Below are positions 56,656-64,000 of a stretch of DNA of 64,000 bases, in pieces. Source of the DNA: Polynucleobacter kasalickyi. GTDB taxonomy: Bacteria > Pseudomonadota > Gammaproteobacteria > Burkholderiales > Burkholderiaceae. Each line of letters begins with the position of its first letter. Within the stretch, counting starts at the first letter, position 1. The stretch lies in the NCBI RefSeq assembly GCF_900176405.1, contig NZ_FWXJ01000011.1:1-64000 (forward strand), written 5' to 3'. Below the pieces are notes generated by a model, which did not search any database, was not told where the DNA came from, and saw nothing but the letters and a program-made list of their open reading frames with translations. Made by a program: the position numbers and the translations under genes.

Positions 56656-57426
56656 CTATTTGTCGTCGCGAATTTTAAATCCGATCCCTTTCGAGATCTG
56701 TAAGGCAGTCTCTAATAAAGGTTTATTCCAATCCCGCTGGAGTCGATCGGTTGGGGCGCTCAGGGATAGCCCGGCAACTAGCTTACCGCTATCGTCATAA
56801 ATACCTGCGGCCATACAACTAACCCCTAATTCCAATTCTTCATCGTCATTAGCAGACCCGTTTTTCATGACTTCAGCCAGTTCTTTTTCTAATTCTGCTA
56901 TCTGAGTAATGCTATTTCTTGTGTGCCCAGCTAGTCCAGTTCTGGTCGCATAAGCACGTACTCGAGACGTATCATCTTGTGCTAAGAATAGCTTTCCTAC
57001 TGAGGTTAAATGTAGTGGGGCATGGCCACCAATTGCACGGACAACTTGCATACCCGATCGCTCACTATAGGTACGATCAATGTAAACAATCTCATCACCT
57101 TGCCGCACAGACAAGTTAACGGTTTGACCGGTTAATTTATGTAAGGCTCTCATTGGCAGTTGAGCAGCATCCCGTACTGATAAGCGTGCCTTAACGAGTG
57201 TACCGAGCTCTAGAAGACGCAAACCTAGTCGGTAAGACCCACCTTCAGATCGATCTACTAATCGACAGGCAACCATGTCATTCAATATTCGATGGGCTGT
57301 AGAGGGGTGTAACCCTGTGGATTCAGCCAAAATTTTTAAAGAGCAAGGCTCGTCAAAAGTTTCTAAAACATCCAACAAGTTCATCATTCTTTCGATGACT
57401 TGTATTGCAGTCTTACCGGTAGTCAT
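56656..57426 (-). CDS. IclR family transcriptional regulator
   Basis: This 256-residue regulator has an N-terminal winged HTH (VIERMMNLLDVLETFDEP then LKILAESTGLHPSTAHRILNDMV, about 10-52) and a C-terminal IclR effector domain (VNLSVRQGDEIVYIDRTYSERSGM in blocks, about 102-125; GVSCMAAGIYDDSGKLVAGLSLSAP in blocks). Effector and targets are unknown; the co-directional ModA-like gene 12 nt downstream is the likely partner. About 130 nt of non-coding sequence upstream hold the promoter, with no distinct palindrome noticed. Confidence 0.92.
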   Translation of the reverse strand: MTTGKTAIQVIERMMNLLDVLETFDEPCSLKILAESTGLHPSTAHRILNDMVACRLVDRSEGGSYRLGLRLLELGTLVKARLSVRDAAQLPMRALHKLTGQTVNLSVRQGDEIVYIDRTYSERSGMQVVRAIGGHAPLHLTSVGKLFLAQDDTSRVRAYATRTGLAGHTRNSITQIAELEKELAEVMKNGSANDDEELELGVSCMAAGIYDDSGKLVAGLSLSAPTDRLQRDWNKPLLETALQISKGIGFKIRDDK

Positions 57427-57556
57427 AGTTGAAATTTGAGTTGACGTTAATCATTCATTTATTGTAACTTCATTATAGAAAATTGCACATCATGAAAGGT
57501 CAACTCACGATAAAAAAGTTTGAAATGATTAATTCTCGGTATTGATGGTTCTTTCT

Positions 57557-58588
57557 TTAATTTGGGTCCATCGCTGAAATACACTCTTGGATGAGGTGGG
57601 GACCCCGATAAATTAATCCGCTATAAAGTTGTATGACGTTCGCTCCAGCTAATTTCTTTTCGAGAGCATCTGTGCCAGTCATAATTCCACCGACGCCAAT
57701 AATTGGAATTTTACCGTGGAGTAAATGGTGGAATTGTTTAATGATTTTGTTGGATAGCTCTGACAGAGGTTCGCCAGAGAGACCTCCAGCCTCTGCTTGT
57801 TGTTTCTCACCGGCAATCTTGTCGCGCGAAATCGTTGTGTTGGTCGCAATCAGCGCATCAATTTGAAATTGTTCAATGTATTGAGCAATGGTATCTATTT
57901 CCTCTAGATTTAAGTCTGGAGCAATTTTTAAGAAGATAGGCGTACGTTTGCCGAATTGTTGAATGAGTTTTTCTCGTTCAATTGAAATTTGCTCTAACAA
58001 AAAGTACAACTGATTATTTGATTGAAGTTGTCGAAGGTTTTTTGTATTCGGTGAAGAAATATTAATGGTGATGTAGGATGCGTAAGGGTATACGGACCTC
58101 AATCCAATCACATAATCAGTGTGCGCCTCTTCAATTGGCGTCGTAGCATTCTTCCCAATATTTAATCCTAGAATGCCACCTTCCTGGTAGAAGGAAGAAG
58201 CTTCAACTCGCTTAATACAAGCCTCTACACCATCATTATTAAATCCCATGCGGTTAATGATTGCTTTTGATTTAGTCAGTCGAAACATCCTAGGTAAAGG
58301 ATTCCCAGCCTGTGGGCGCGGTGTAACAGTACCAATCTCTAGAAAACCAAAACCTAGTGCAGCTAGTGCATCAATATATTTGCCATCTTTATCTAAACCA
58401 GCGGCAAGACCAACCGGGTTATCTAACTGTAAGCCACATAAATTCGTAGGTACAGAGCTCGGTTGATGAATAAATGGGCTTAAGAGTTGATGTCGATGTA
58501 AAAAAGATAAGCTATCTAAGCTGAGATGGTGGGCGTTTTCAGGGGCAAAACGAAATAAAATAGGGCGAATAAACGAATATGGATCCAT
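57557..58588 (-). CDS. pyrD: Dihydroorotate dehydrogenase (quinone)
   Basis: PyrD oxidises dihydroorotate to orotate with FMN and passes electrons to quinone at the inner membrane. The 343 residues have the class 2 N-terminal amphipathic helix (SFIRPILFRFAPENAHHL, about 4-21), PVGLAAGLDKDGKYIDALAALGFGFLEIGT (in blocks), NRMGFNNDG, NISSPNTKNLRQLQ (Ser as catalytic base in class 2) and GVGGIMTGTDA. ATG 58588 begins at the family N-terminus; an upstream in-frame extension runs into bpt and is not conserved. Separated from bpt by 41 nt. Confidence 0.96.
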   Translation of the reverse strand: MDPYSFIRPILFRFAPENAHHLSLDSLSFLHRHQLLSPFIHQPSSVPTNLCGLQLDNPVGLAAGLDKDGKYIDALAALGFGFLEIGTVTPRPQAGNPLPRMFRLTKSKAIINRMGFNNDGVEACIKRVEASSFYQEGGILGLNIGKNATTPIEEAHTDYVIGLRSVYPYASYITINISSPNTKNLRQLQSNNQLYFLLEQISIEREKLIQQFGKRTPIFLKIAPDLNLEEIDTIAQYIEQFQIDALIATNTTISRDKIAGEKQQAEAGGLSGEPLSELSNKIIKQFHHLLHGKIPIIGVGGIMTGTDALEKKLAGANVIQLYSGLIYRGPHLIQECISAMDPN

Positions 58589-58629
58589 AGTGTTTAGTGT
58601 AATGGATTTTGTACTTGAAGCTGATAAAT

Positions 58630-59382
58630 TTAGGCTAGTTGATGAGCTAATACCGTCCACTGATTATCAATTAAACCCTCTAAGGGTTGATACTGCATTT
58701 TGTAGGACATTTTTTTGCTTTGTTCAATGTAGTATCCTAAATAGACATAGGGCAACTTGAGTTTTTTGGCATATTCAATTTGCCAAAGAATACCGTACGT
58801 ACCAAAACTGCTATGTGCGAGCGTTGTATCGAAAAAAGTATAGACGGAGGAGATACCATCTTTTACTTGATCGATGACACTGACCATTCGTAGAGTAGAG
58901 CCCTCTCTAAATTCTACTAAATAGGAGTCTATATGAGATTGAATGAGAAATTGTCGATATTGCTCCTCTTCATCACTCGTACTTGTTGGTGGTGTCTGAT
59001 CGTCCATCGGGGTATGGCGAGTTGCTAAATATTGTTGATACAGTTGAAAGTGTTCGGCAACAAACTGTAAAGGTAGAATGTGTGCAGTTAAGTGTTGGTG
59101 CTTATGAAAGGCTCTTTTTTGACTCCGAGTTGCTTTGAATTGATCTACTCTGACTCTGGAGGCAATACAGGCTTTGCAATGGTCACAGTACGGTCGGTAG
59201 GTGAAATGACCACTCCGACGAAAGCCTGCGAGAATAAGGTTGTTATAAACCTCGGTAGTAATGAATTGGGCTGGGGTGACGACTTGTGATCTAGCTTCTA
59301 AATTGGGTAAATAACTACACGCATAAGGGGACGTTGCATAAAACTGCAACGATTTAATCGGGAAGTCATGAAGATTCGTCAT
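58630..59382 (-). CDS. bpt: Aspartate/glutamate leucyltransferase (arginyl-transferase family)
   Basis: Bpt adds Leu from Leu-tRNA to proteins with N-terminal Asp or Glu, marking them for ClpS/ClpAP. The 250 residues show CSYLPNLEARSQVV (about 23-36), GFRRSGHFTYRPYCDHCKACIASRVRVDQF (in blocks; Cys cluster about 65-72), FREGSTLRMVSVIDQ and the C-terminal YVYLGYYIEQSKKMSYKMQYQPLE (in blocks). The ATG at 59382 is used; a TTG five codons upstream is in frame. It follows aat by 18 nt; aat-bpt is a conserved N-end-rule pair in proteobacteria. Confidence 0.94.
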   Translation of the reverse strand: MTNLHDFPIKSLQFYATSPYACSYLPNLEARSQVVTPAQFITTEVYNNLILAGFRRSGHFTYRPYCDHCKACIASRVRVDQFKATRSQKRAFHKHQHLTAHILPLQFVAEHFQLYQQYLATRHTPMDDQTPPTSTSDEEEQYRQFLIQSHIDSYLVEFREGSTLRMVSVIDQVKDGISSVYTFFDTTLAHSSFGTYGILWQIEYAKKLKLPYVYLGYYIEQSKKMSYKMQYQPLEGLIDNQWTVLAHQLA

Positions 59383-59400
59383 AAATGATTTTACCAAGTA

Positions 59401-60135
59401 TTACAGCCAATATGCCAATACTTGTTTATCAAACCCCCACTGTGGTGATGGTTTTGTAGTTAATACTTCAATCGTATCTAAAAATGAGGTTTTATCCATT
59501 AATTGGCCCCCTAATGACGTCAGGTGGTTGGTTTCTTGCTGACAATCTATTAATGGAATTTGCACTTGGATACACTTGGCACAGAGTGCCGCTAAAGCAA
59601 TTTTTGAGGCATCGGCTATTTTCATGAACATCGACTCACCATAAAACATCTGACCTAAATTAATGCCATAGAGGCCACCCACTAATTCTCCTCGGTACCA
59701 GGTTTCCACGCTATGGGCAATTCCTTGGCGAGAGAGTTCAATATAATTTGCTCTGATTTCTGGGGTAATCCAAGTGCCATTCTGTCCGTATCTTGGGCTA
59801 TTAGCACAGGAGCTGATCACCTCTTCAAATGCCGTATCCACTTTGATTTCCCACTCCGCATTGTGTAAAACTTGTTGAATTTTTTTTCTCAAGCTACGTC
59901 GAATCGTCATATTCTCTGGACGTAATGTCATTCTTGGAGAAGTAAACCACCAAAGAATAGGAAAGTCTTCACTCGGCCAAGGAAAAATACCTTTATGGTA
60001 AGCCTCAATGAGTCGTTCAGGGCTTATGGAGTCAGTGACGGCAATTAAGCCATCAGGGAACTGAGGATTCGATGTAAAGCGCCTTGGCAGTGGTAAGGGG
60101 TCATCTGGGCTTAAGTAAATTGGATACTCATTCAT
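59401..60135 (-). CDS. aat: Leucyl/phenylalanyl-tRNA--protein transferase
   Basis: Aat conjugates Leu or Phe to N-terminal Lys or Arg of proteins in the bacterial N-end rule. The 244 residues include FPDGLIAVTDSISPERLIEAYHKGIFPWPSEDFPILWWFTSPRM (in blocks, about 26-70), TWITPEIRANYIELSRQGIAHSVETW (about 122-147), GGLYGINLGQMFYGESMF and LIDCQQETNHLTSLGG. Length is normal. Its start overlaps the Nudix gene stop by 8 nt. Together with bpt it covers both branches of substrate tagging. Confidence 0.96.
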   Translation of the reverse strand: MNEYPIYLSPDDPLPLPRRFTSNPQFPDGLIAVTDSISPERLIEAYHKGIFPWPSEDFPILWWFTSPRMTLRPENMTIRRSLRKKIQQVLHNAEWEIKVDTAFEEVISSCANSPRYGQNGTWITPEIRANYIELSRQGIAHSVETWYRGELVGGLYGINLGQMFYGESMFMKIADASKIALAALCAKCIQVQIPLIDCQQETNHLTSLGGQLMDKTSFLDTIEVLTTKPSPQWGFDKQVLAYWL

Positions 60136-60697
60136 TCATGCGAATTAGTGGCTTTAAATCAATTTGATGCGTTGGCATGGCGTCTGAAAAAATAATTTTC
60201 CCAGCTTTTCTGTCAGCAAAAAACCATTGAAGAGTCGTTTTCACTGTCAAAAATGCGATGTCGTCCCATGGAATTGTTTCTTCATCAAACATCGCGACTT
60301 CTAAACTTTCAGAAGTGAACGGACTAAAGTGGGGGCTAGTCATTTTTGCTAGATAAAACCAATGGACTTGTCCAATATGTGCGACATTCAAAATGGAAAA
60401 GAGAGGGCCAATCTCGATTTCTGCACCAGCTTCCTCAATCGTTTCGCGATGCGCACCTTGCGCTGTGGTTTCATCTAACTCTAAAAAGCCGGCTGGTAAT
60501 GTCCACATACCTTTGCGAGGCTCGATACCACGCCTGCATAGTAAAATTTTTTGCTCAAAAATAGGAATCGTTCCAACGACATTTTTAGGATTCTGATAGT
60601 GAATCTCACCACAGGATTGGCAAATAAAGCGGGAGCGATTGTCATCCTGTGGAACCTTAAATTCTACAGAGTTGCCGCAAAGAGAACAGTATTTCAT
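60128..60697 (-). CDS. Nudix hydrolase with N-terminal zinc ribbon
   Basis: This 189-residue protein has a CX2C...CX2C zinc ribbon (YCSLCGN about 3-9, FICQSCGEIHYQNP about 24-37) and a Nudix domain with the full box GFLELDETTAQGAHRETIEEAGAE (in blocks, about 70-93; pattern GX5EX7REXXEEXG). The ribbon plus NPK and the following Nudix fold resemble NudC-type or related diphosphatases. The SQPWPFPXS tail motif of true NudC is missing, so the substrate is open. It overlaps aat and starts 8 nt after the cyclophilin stop. Confidence 0.88.
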   Translation of the reverse strand: MKYCSLCGNSVEFKVPQDDNRSRFICQSCGEIHYQNPKNVVGTIPIFEQKILLCRRGIEPRKGMWTLPAGFLELDETTAQGAHRETIEEAGAEIEIGPLFSILNVAHIGQVHWFYLAKMTSPHFSPFTSESLEVAMFDEETIPWDDIAFLTVKTTLQWFFADRKAGKIIFSDAMPTHQIDLKPLIRMNE

Positions 60698-60705
60698 GTG
60701 CTTTT

Positions 60706-61323
60706 TTATTTAATTACTTTTGCTGACTCAATCACGATTGCTTTGACTGGTACGTCACTCATACGCGTTGGAATATGTACATTGGTATCCACAAATTTAA
60801 TGTTATCGATTGTTTCCATCCCTGCAACCACGCGTCCAAATACAGTATAGCCAAAGCCATCACGACTTGGGTAGTCGAGCATCGCATTGTCTTTGACGTT
60901 TACAAAAAACTGAGCTGTGGCAGAATTAGGATCACTCGTCCGAGCCATCGCAATGGAGTACTTCGTATTTTTTAAGCCGTTATCAGACTCAATTGGGATC
61001 GGTGCGCGTGTTGGTTTTTGTACTAATTCTTTCGTGAAACCACCGCCTTGTACCATGAACCCATTGATGACACGATGAAAAATGGTACCCGTATAAAAAC
61101 CACTATTTACATAGGCTAAAAAATTTGCAACAGTTTTAGGCGCTTTTTCTGGCTCTAGTTCTACGGTAAATTGCCCCATGTTGGTTGTGAATTGAACCTG
61201 TGGGAGTGACTTAGCGCTTTGTGCATAGGCGATTGATAAACTAAGGCTGCCAGCGACAAGAGCTGCAAGGCTTAGTTTAGCGAACTGTTTGCCGAGTATT
61301 TTAGTGATAACAGAAAATTGCAT
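60706..61323 (-). CDS. ppiA: Periplasmic peptidyl-prolyl cis-trans isomerase (cyclophilin)
   Basis: This 205-residue exported cyclophilin speeds proline isomerisation in secreted proteins. It has a signal peptide (charged start, hydrophobic core about 16-31, cleavage near AYAQS), then the cyclophilin core: FTTNMGQFTVELEPEKAPKTVANFLAYVNSGFY (in blocks), the active-site FHRVINGFMVQGGG (Arg about residue 83), SIAMARTSDPNSATAQFFVNV and YTVFGRVVAGM. It resembles PpiA more than PpiB owing to the leader. It heads the reverse-strand ppiA-nudix-aat-bpt-pyrD run. Confidence 0.94.
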   Translation of the reverse strand: MQFSVITKILGKQFAKLSLAALVAGSLSLSIAYAQSAKSLPQVQFTTNMGQFTVELEPEKAPKTVANFLAYVNSGFYTGTIFHRVINGFMVQGGGFTKELVQKPTRAPIPIESDNGLKNTKYSIAMARTSDPNSATAQFFVNVKDNAMLDYPSRDGFGYTVFGRVVAGMETIDNIKFVDTNVHIPTRMSDVPVKAIVIESAKVIK

Positions 61324-61458
61324 ATTACGTAGGTCCTATGAGGAATAATTTAGTGAAATAGTTTAGCGAAAAAATTGGATTAACATTTTTTACAGAATTA
61401 CTTTGATTTTAGCCGTTTTTAGTCATTACTTAGTATAGTTGTAGTTGGCTTGAAGCTA

Positions 61459-62772
61459 TTAGGAAGCACGTGCGATTGGTATCTCTTGCCAGCAGGTGGT
61501 AAAGCGTTGACTTTTATGGTTGGCACGCATGCGCCAGTGTTGATTGCCAGCTGCCATGATGCCGGTACCTGCGATAGCTAATGTGTTTGCGCCAAAACGT
61601 TGGTTGAGTAAGTCCATCGTTTGCATGACTTGGTGTGATTTCGTTTCATCAATCTGCGTAAATAAGTCGTTTTGATGGTGCGCTGCATCTCTTAAATCAG
61701 AAAGAATGATGCCTACTTTTTTATAGGTAAAGTCTGCTCTGTAAATTTGTTGTAAACCAAATAGTGCGGCCTTAATCAGGCGTCGACTATCCGCACTAGC
61801 AATCGAGAGAGGAACCGTAATTTGGTTGCGGTATTGTGGTTCTTGCGATTTAAATGGATTCGTGTGAATAAAGACGGTGACATAGTGACAAACGCTATTT
61901 TGTAACCGTAATTTTTCAGCTGCACGACTCACATAACTTGCCGCTGCTTCTTGTAAATGTAAGAGCTCTCGGACGGGAGAGCCAAAACTCTTACTCGAAA
62001 TAATTTGTTGCTTTCTTTCTGTGTCAACAATGTCGGTCATCGCAATACAAGAGATGCCCTTTAATTCGTTGACGGTTCGAGCCATCACGACGGAGAATCG
62101 ACGTCGAATCATTTCACTATCGGCTTGTTGTAAGTCATAAACTGTCTGAATTCCCATTTTTTCTAAACTGGCGCCAATTTTTCTACCTACCCCCCAAACT
62201 TCTGTAACGGCGATTTTTTGTAACCAGTCAATTTGCTCAGTGAAGGGTAAGCTAGCCCAAGCAAAAACACCTGCAAACTGATGATTTTTTTTGGCAATGT
62301 GGTTGGCTAATTTTGCCAATGTTTTGGATGGTCCAATCCCCACGCAGGTAGGTAAGCCTAAGTACTGCTGGACTCTCGCCCGAATTTTTTTTCCATAAGG
62401 AATCTGTTCATCTGGACTAATCACTTCTGATAAATTTAAAAAACACTCATCAATCGAGTAAATCTCTTGCTCAGGTGCAAACTCGGCTAAAGTTGCCATC
62501 ATTCTGGCGCTCATGTCGCCATAGAGTGTGTAATTGGAACTCAGCCATTGCAATTGATTTTTGGCGATGAGAGGTTTTACCTTGAAAAAGGGGATACCCA
62601 TACCAATGCCCAAATCTTTTGCTTCCTGACTCCGAGAGACGATGCAGCCATCGTTGTTCGAGAGAATCACTAACGACTTATTCTCTAAGCTAGGATTGAA
62701 TACACGTTCGCAAGAGACATAAAAATTATTGCCATCAATCAGAGCGATGGCTTTTTTTGTCGGAAAGATCAT
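61459..62772 (-). CDS. umuC: DNA polymerase V catalytic subunit UmuC
   Basis: UmuC is a Y-family error-prone polymerase for translesion synthesis after SOS induction. The 437 residues show the palm motifs [20 protein letters not shown] (in one block, about 8-27) and [10 protein letters not shown] (about 104-113), the little-finger domain and the C-terminal region present in UmuC but not DinB. ATG 62772 overlaps the umuD stop (ATGA), so UmuD' and UmuC are translated together. An upstream in-frame extension into umuD is not conserved. Confidence 0.96.
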   Translation of the reverse strand: MIFPTKKAIALIDGNNFYVSCERVFNPSLENKSLVILSNNDGCIVSRSQEAKDLGIGMGIPFFKVKPLIAKNQLQWLSSNYTLYGDMSARMMATLAEFAPEQEIYSIDECFLNLSEVISPDEQIPYGKKIRARVQQYLGLPTCVGIGPSKTLAKLANHIAKKNHQFAGVFAWASLPFTEQIDWLQKIAVTEVWGVGRKIGASLEKMGIQTVYDLQQADSEMIRRRFSVVMARTVNELKGISCIAMTDIVDTERKQQIISSKSFGSPVRELLHLQEAAASYVSRAAEKLRLQNSVCHYVTVFIHTNPFKSQEPQYRNQITVPLSIASADSRRLIKAALFGLQQIYRADFTYKKVGIILSDLRDAAHHQNDLFTQIDETKSHQVMQTMDLLNQRFGANTLAIAGTGIMAAGNQHWRMRANHKSQRFTTCWQEIPIARAS

Positions 62773-63173
62773 GGCTTGTGTACCACATGGGAAACGACTC
62801 CCCAAATTTCTAGCTCTTGACCATCTTTGAATTCAATCGGTCGGTATGCTGGATTTTCAGCCTTTAACCAAGTGATACCGCCACGCCGTTGTAGGCGTTT
62901 AACGGTGAACTCACCATCAACAACAGCAATGACTACATTACCTGATTTTGCTTGTACTGATCGATCTACGATCAGTAAATCGCCATCAAAGATACCGGCA
63001 CCTTGCATGGAGTCACCTTGAACGCGCAAAAAAAATGTCGCTTCAGAATGCATTCCAAGATACTGATTGAGATCTAGACGTTGGTCAATATAGTCACTCG
63101 CAGGCGAAGGGAATCCTGCTGAAATAGAGCAACTAAAAAGGGGATAGAGTTCGGATTTGAGAGTTTTTGGCAT
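62769..63173 (-). CDS. umuD: UmuD, autoprotease subunit of DNA polymerase V
   Basis: UmuD self-cleaves on RecA filaments to UmuD', the accessory subunit of Pol V. The 134 residues match family length. The cleavage region reads [11 protein letters not shown] (Ala-Gly bond, about 18-19), the nucleophile Ser lies in GDSMQGAGI (about 54) and the general-base Lys in EFTVKRLQ (about 91), so the Ser-Lys dyad is complete. A perfect SOS box abuts the start codon; no Shine-Dalgarno is seen between them. Overlaps umuC by 4 nt. Confidence 0.96.
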   Translation of the reverse strand: MPKTLKSELYPLFSCSISAGFPSPASDYIDQRLDLNQYLGMHSEATFFLRVQGDSMQGAGIFDGDLLIVDRSVQAKSGNVVIAVVDGEFTVKRLQRRGGITWLKAENPAYRPIEFKDGQELEIWGVVSHVVHKP

Positions 63174-63205
63174 GGCATATACTGTTTATTTATACAGTAT
63201 ATGCC
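63174..63205. promoter_or_regulatory. umuD: LexA/SOS box in a 32-bp palindrome at umuD
   Basis: GGCATATACTGT (63174-63185) and ACAGTATATGCC (63194-63205) are perfect inverted arms around TTATTTAT. The core CTGT-N8-ACAG (63182-63197) is a full match to the E. coli-type LexA box. The palindrome touches the umuD ATG and on the minus strand contains TATACT, a possible -10, so LexA would block the promoter and start codon together. Confidence 0.88.
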
Positions 63206-63237
63206 AAAACCTATGAAATTACATCAACTACTATAAG

Positions 63238-63255
63238 CAACAATTAAGATTGTTG
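63238..63255. terminator. Weak hairpin after acnB
   Basis: CAACAAT (63238-63244) and ATTGTTG (63249-63255) pair around a 4-nt loop, just past the acnB stop on the minus strand. What follows is CTTATAG, not a T-run, so it is at best a weak terminator. Confidence 0.3.
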
Positions 63256-63257
63256 AT

Positions 63258-64000
63258 TTACTCGGTAACAGTGTCAGCTAACTCTTTGAACTCACTGATT
63301 TGATCGAAGTTCATATAACGATAAATCTCTGCAGATTGACTAATCAAAATATGATGTTTTTCGAGGTATTCAGCGGTCGTTGGAATTCTACCGAGCAAAG
63401 CGCATACTGCCGCAAGTTCGGCTGAAGCCAAGTAAACCTGAGTATCTAAACCTAAACGATTTGGGAAGTTACGTGTAGAGGTTGAAACGGCAGTAGATCC
63501 TTTACGAATTTGCGCTTGGTTACCCATACAAAGTGAACAACCAGGCATTTCCATACGGGCACCTGTTTTACCAAAAGTACTATAGTAGCCTTCTTCTGTC
63601 AAAATCATGGCATCCATCTTAGTTGGTGGAGCAATCCACAAACGCGTTGGTAAATCATCACGACCTTCGAGAATTTTGCTAGCCGCGCGGAAATGACCGA
63701 TGTTTGTCATGCAAGAACCAATGAATACTTCATCAATCTTGTTACCGGCAACTTCAGACAAAAATTTGACGTCATCTGGGTCATTCGGGCAAGCGAGAAT
63801 CGGTTCTTTAATATCGTTCAAGTCGATTTCAATCACAGCAGCGTACTCTGCGTTTGCATCTGCTTTGAGGAGCTGTGGATTTGCCATCCATTTTTCCATC
63901 GCTTTAATTCTACGACCTAGGGTACGAGCATCTTCATAGCCATTAGCAATCATCCACTTCATGAGAGTAACGTTTGAACGCATATATTCGATGATTGGTT
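63258..64000 (-). CDS. acnB: Aconitate hydratase B, C-terminal part (runs off the window)
   Basis: This is the 3' part of acnB; about 247 residues are visible and the frame stays open to the window edge ([16 protein letters not shown] at the edge). AcnB interconverts citrate and isocitrate in the TCA cycle with a 4Fe-4S cluster. Visible family features are [32 protein letters not shown] with one cluster Cys, and [14 protein letters not shown] with the paired cluster Cys, then [12 protein letters not shown] and the C-terminal [11 protein letters not shown]. The gene start lies beyond 64000. Confidence 0.95.
   Translation of the reverse strand, partial: PIIEYMRSNVTLMKWMIANGYEDARTLGRRIKAMEKWMANPQLLKADANAEYAAVIEIDLNDIKEPILACPNDPDDVKFLSEVAGNKIDEVFIGSCMTNIGHFRAASKILEGRDDLPTRLWIAPPTKMDAMILTEEGYYSTFGKTGARMEMPGCSLCMGNQAQIRKGSTAVSTSTRNFPNRLGLDTQVYLASAELAAVCALLGRIPTTAEYLEKHHILISQSAEIYRYMNFDQISEFKELADTVTE

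Noticed and set aside
57427..57556. Operator or small gene in the iclR-pyrD gap
   Set aside because: No palindrome, open frame or terminator of note was seen.
58589..58660. 24-residue upstream extension of pyrD
   Set aside because: It overlaps the end of bpt, and the conserved PyrD N-terminus begins at the ATG at 58588.
62773..62805. Upstream extension of umuC into umuD
   Set aside because: The ATGA overlap and the family N-terminus support the start at 62772.

Overview
The window looks like chromosome of an AT-rich betaproteobacterium of the order Burkholderiales, most like Polynucleobacter and its relatives. GC was judged low by eye and not computed. The evidence is gene order and protein character: ndk-rlmN-ispG-hisS-yfgM-bamB-der-hfq-hflX-hflK-hflC-hisZ-purA, aceE-aceF-lpdA divergent from a FixL/FixJ-like pair with folD-prlC-xth, glnA-ntrB-ntrC, and an aat-bpt-pyrD group. 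Coding density is high and many genes overlap by 1-10 nt. I saw no rRNA, tRNA, CRISPR array or intact insertion sequence.

Layout. 1-7133: a Bax-inhibitor-1 membrane protein, then an operon-like run from ndk to bamB (nucleotide balance, 23S/tRNA methylation, isoprenoid synthesis, histidyl-tRNA synthesis, outer-membrane assembly). 7134-7652: the only long gene-free stretch. It holds a heavily decayed C-terminal remnant of an IscB-type protein. 7653-15653: der, hfq, hflX, hflK, hflC, hisZ, purA, closed by a strong terminator. 15760-17006: two reverse-strand accessory genes (a phage-like orphan and a PIN-domain protein) between core blocks. 17082-23666: rnr-rlmB, tal, rpiA, yggX-like, argA. 23722-32102: hrpA followed by a tightly packed string (YncE-like propeller, polysaccharide deacetylase, fatty acid hydroxylase, EI24 membrane protein, CinA-like). 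32239-36300: glnA-ntrB-ntrC nitrogen control. 36394-43515: reverse-strand sensor kinase, regulator, folD, prlC, xth. 43697-49866: pyruvate dehydrogenase complex. 49957-55899: purT, a membrane protein overlapping a chagasin-like lipoprotein, phasin, histone-deacetylase-like hydrolase, EamA exporter, S11 D,D-peptidase. 55963-64000, all reverse: ModA-like binding protein, IclR regulator, pyrD, the N-end-rule transferases bpt and aat, a Nudix hydrolase, a cyclophilin, SOS-controlled umuDC, and the 3' part of acnB running off the window.

The most notable points are: (i) the NtrC-like regulator has GAFANA in place of the GAFTGA sigma-54 contact loop, while glnA upstream carries NtrC-type GCAC-N7-GTGC sites but no recognisable -24/-12 promoter, which suggests a sigma-54-independent NtrC; (ii) hflX encodes its conserved N-terminal strand behind a good Shine-Dalgarno but with GTT where a start codon should be; (iii) the IscB remnant between bamB and der; (iv) a perfect intrinsic terminator inside the apparent 5' end of ntrB; (v) a 32-bp palindrome containing a perfect SOS box abutting the umuD start codon.
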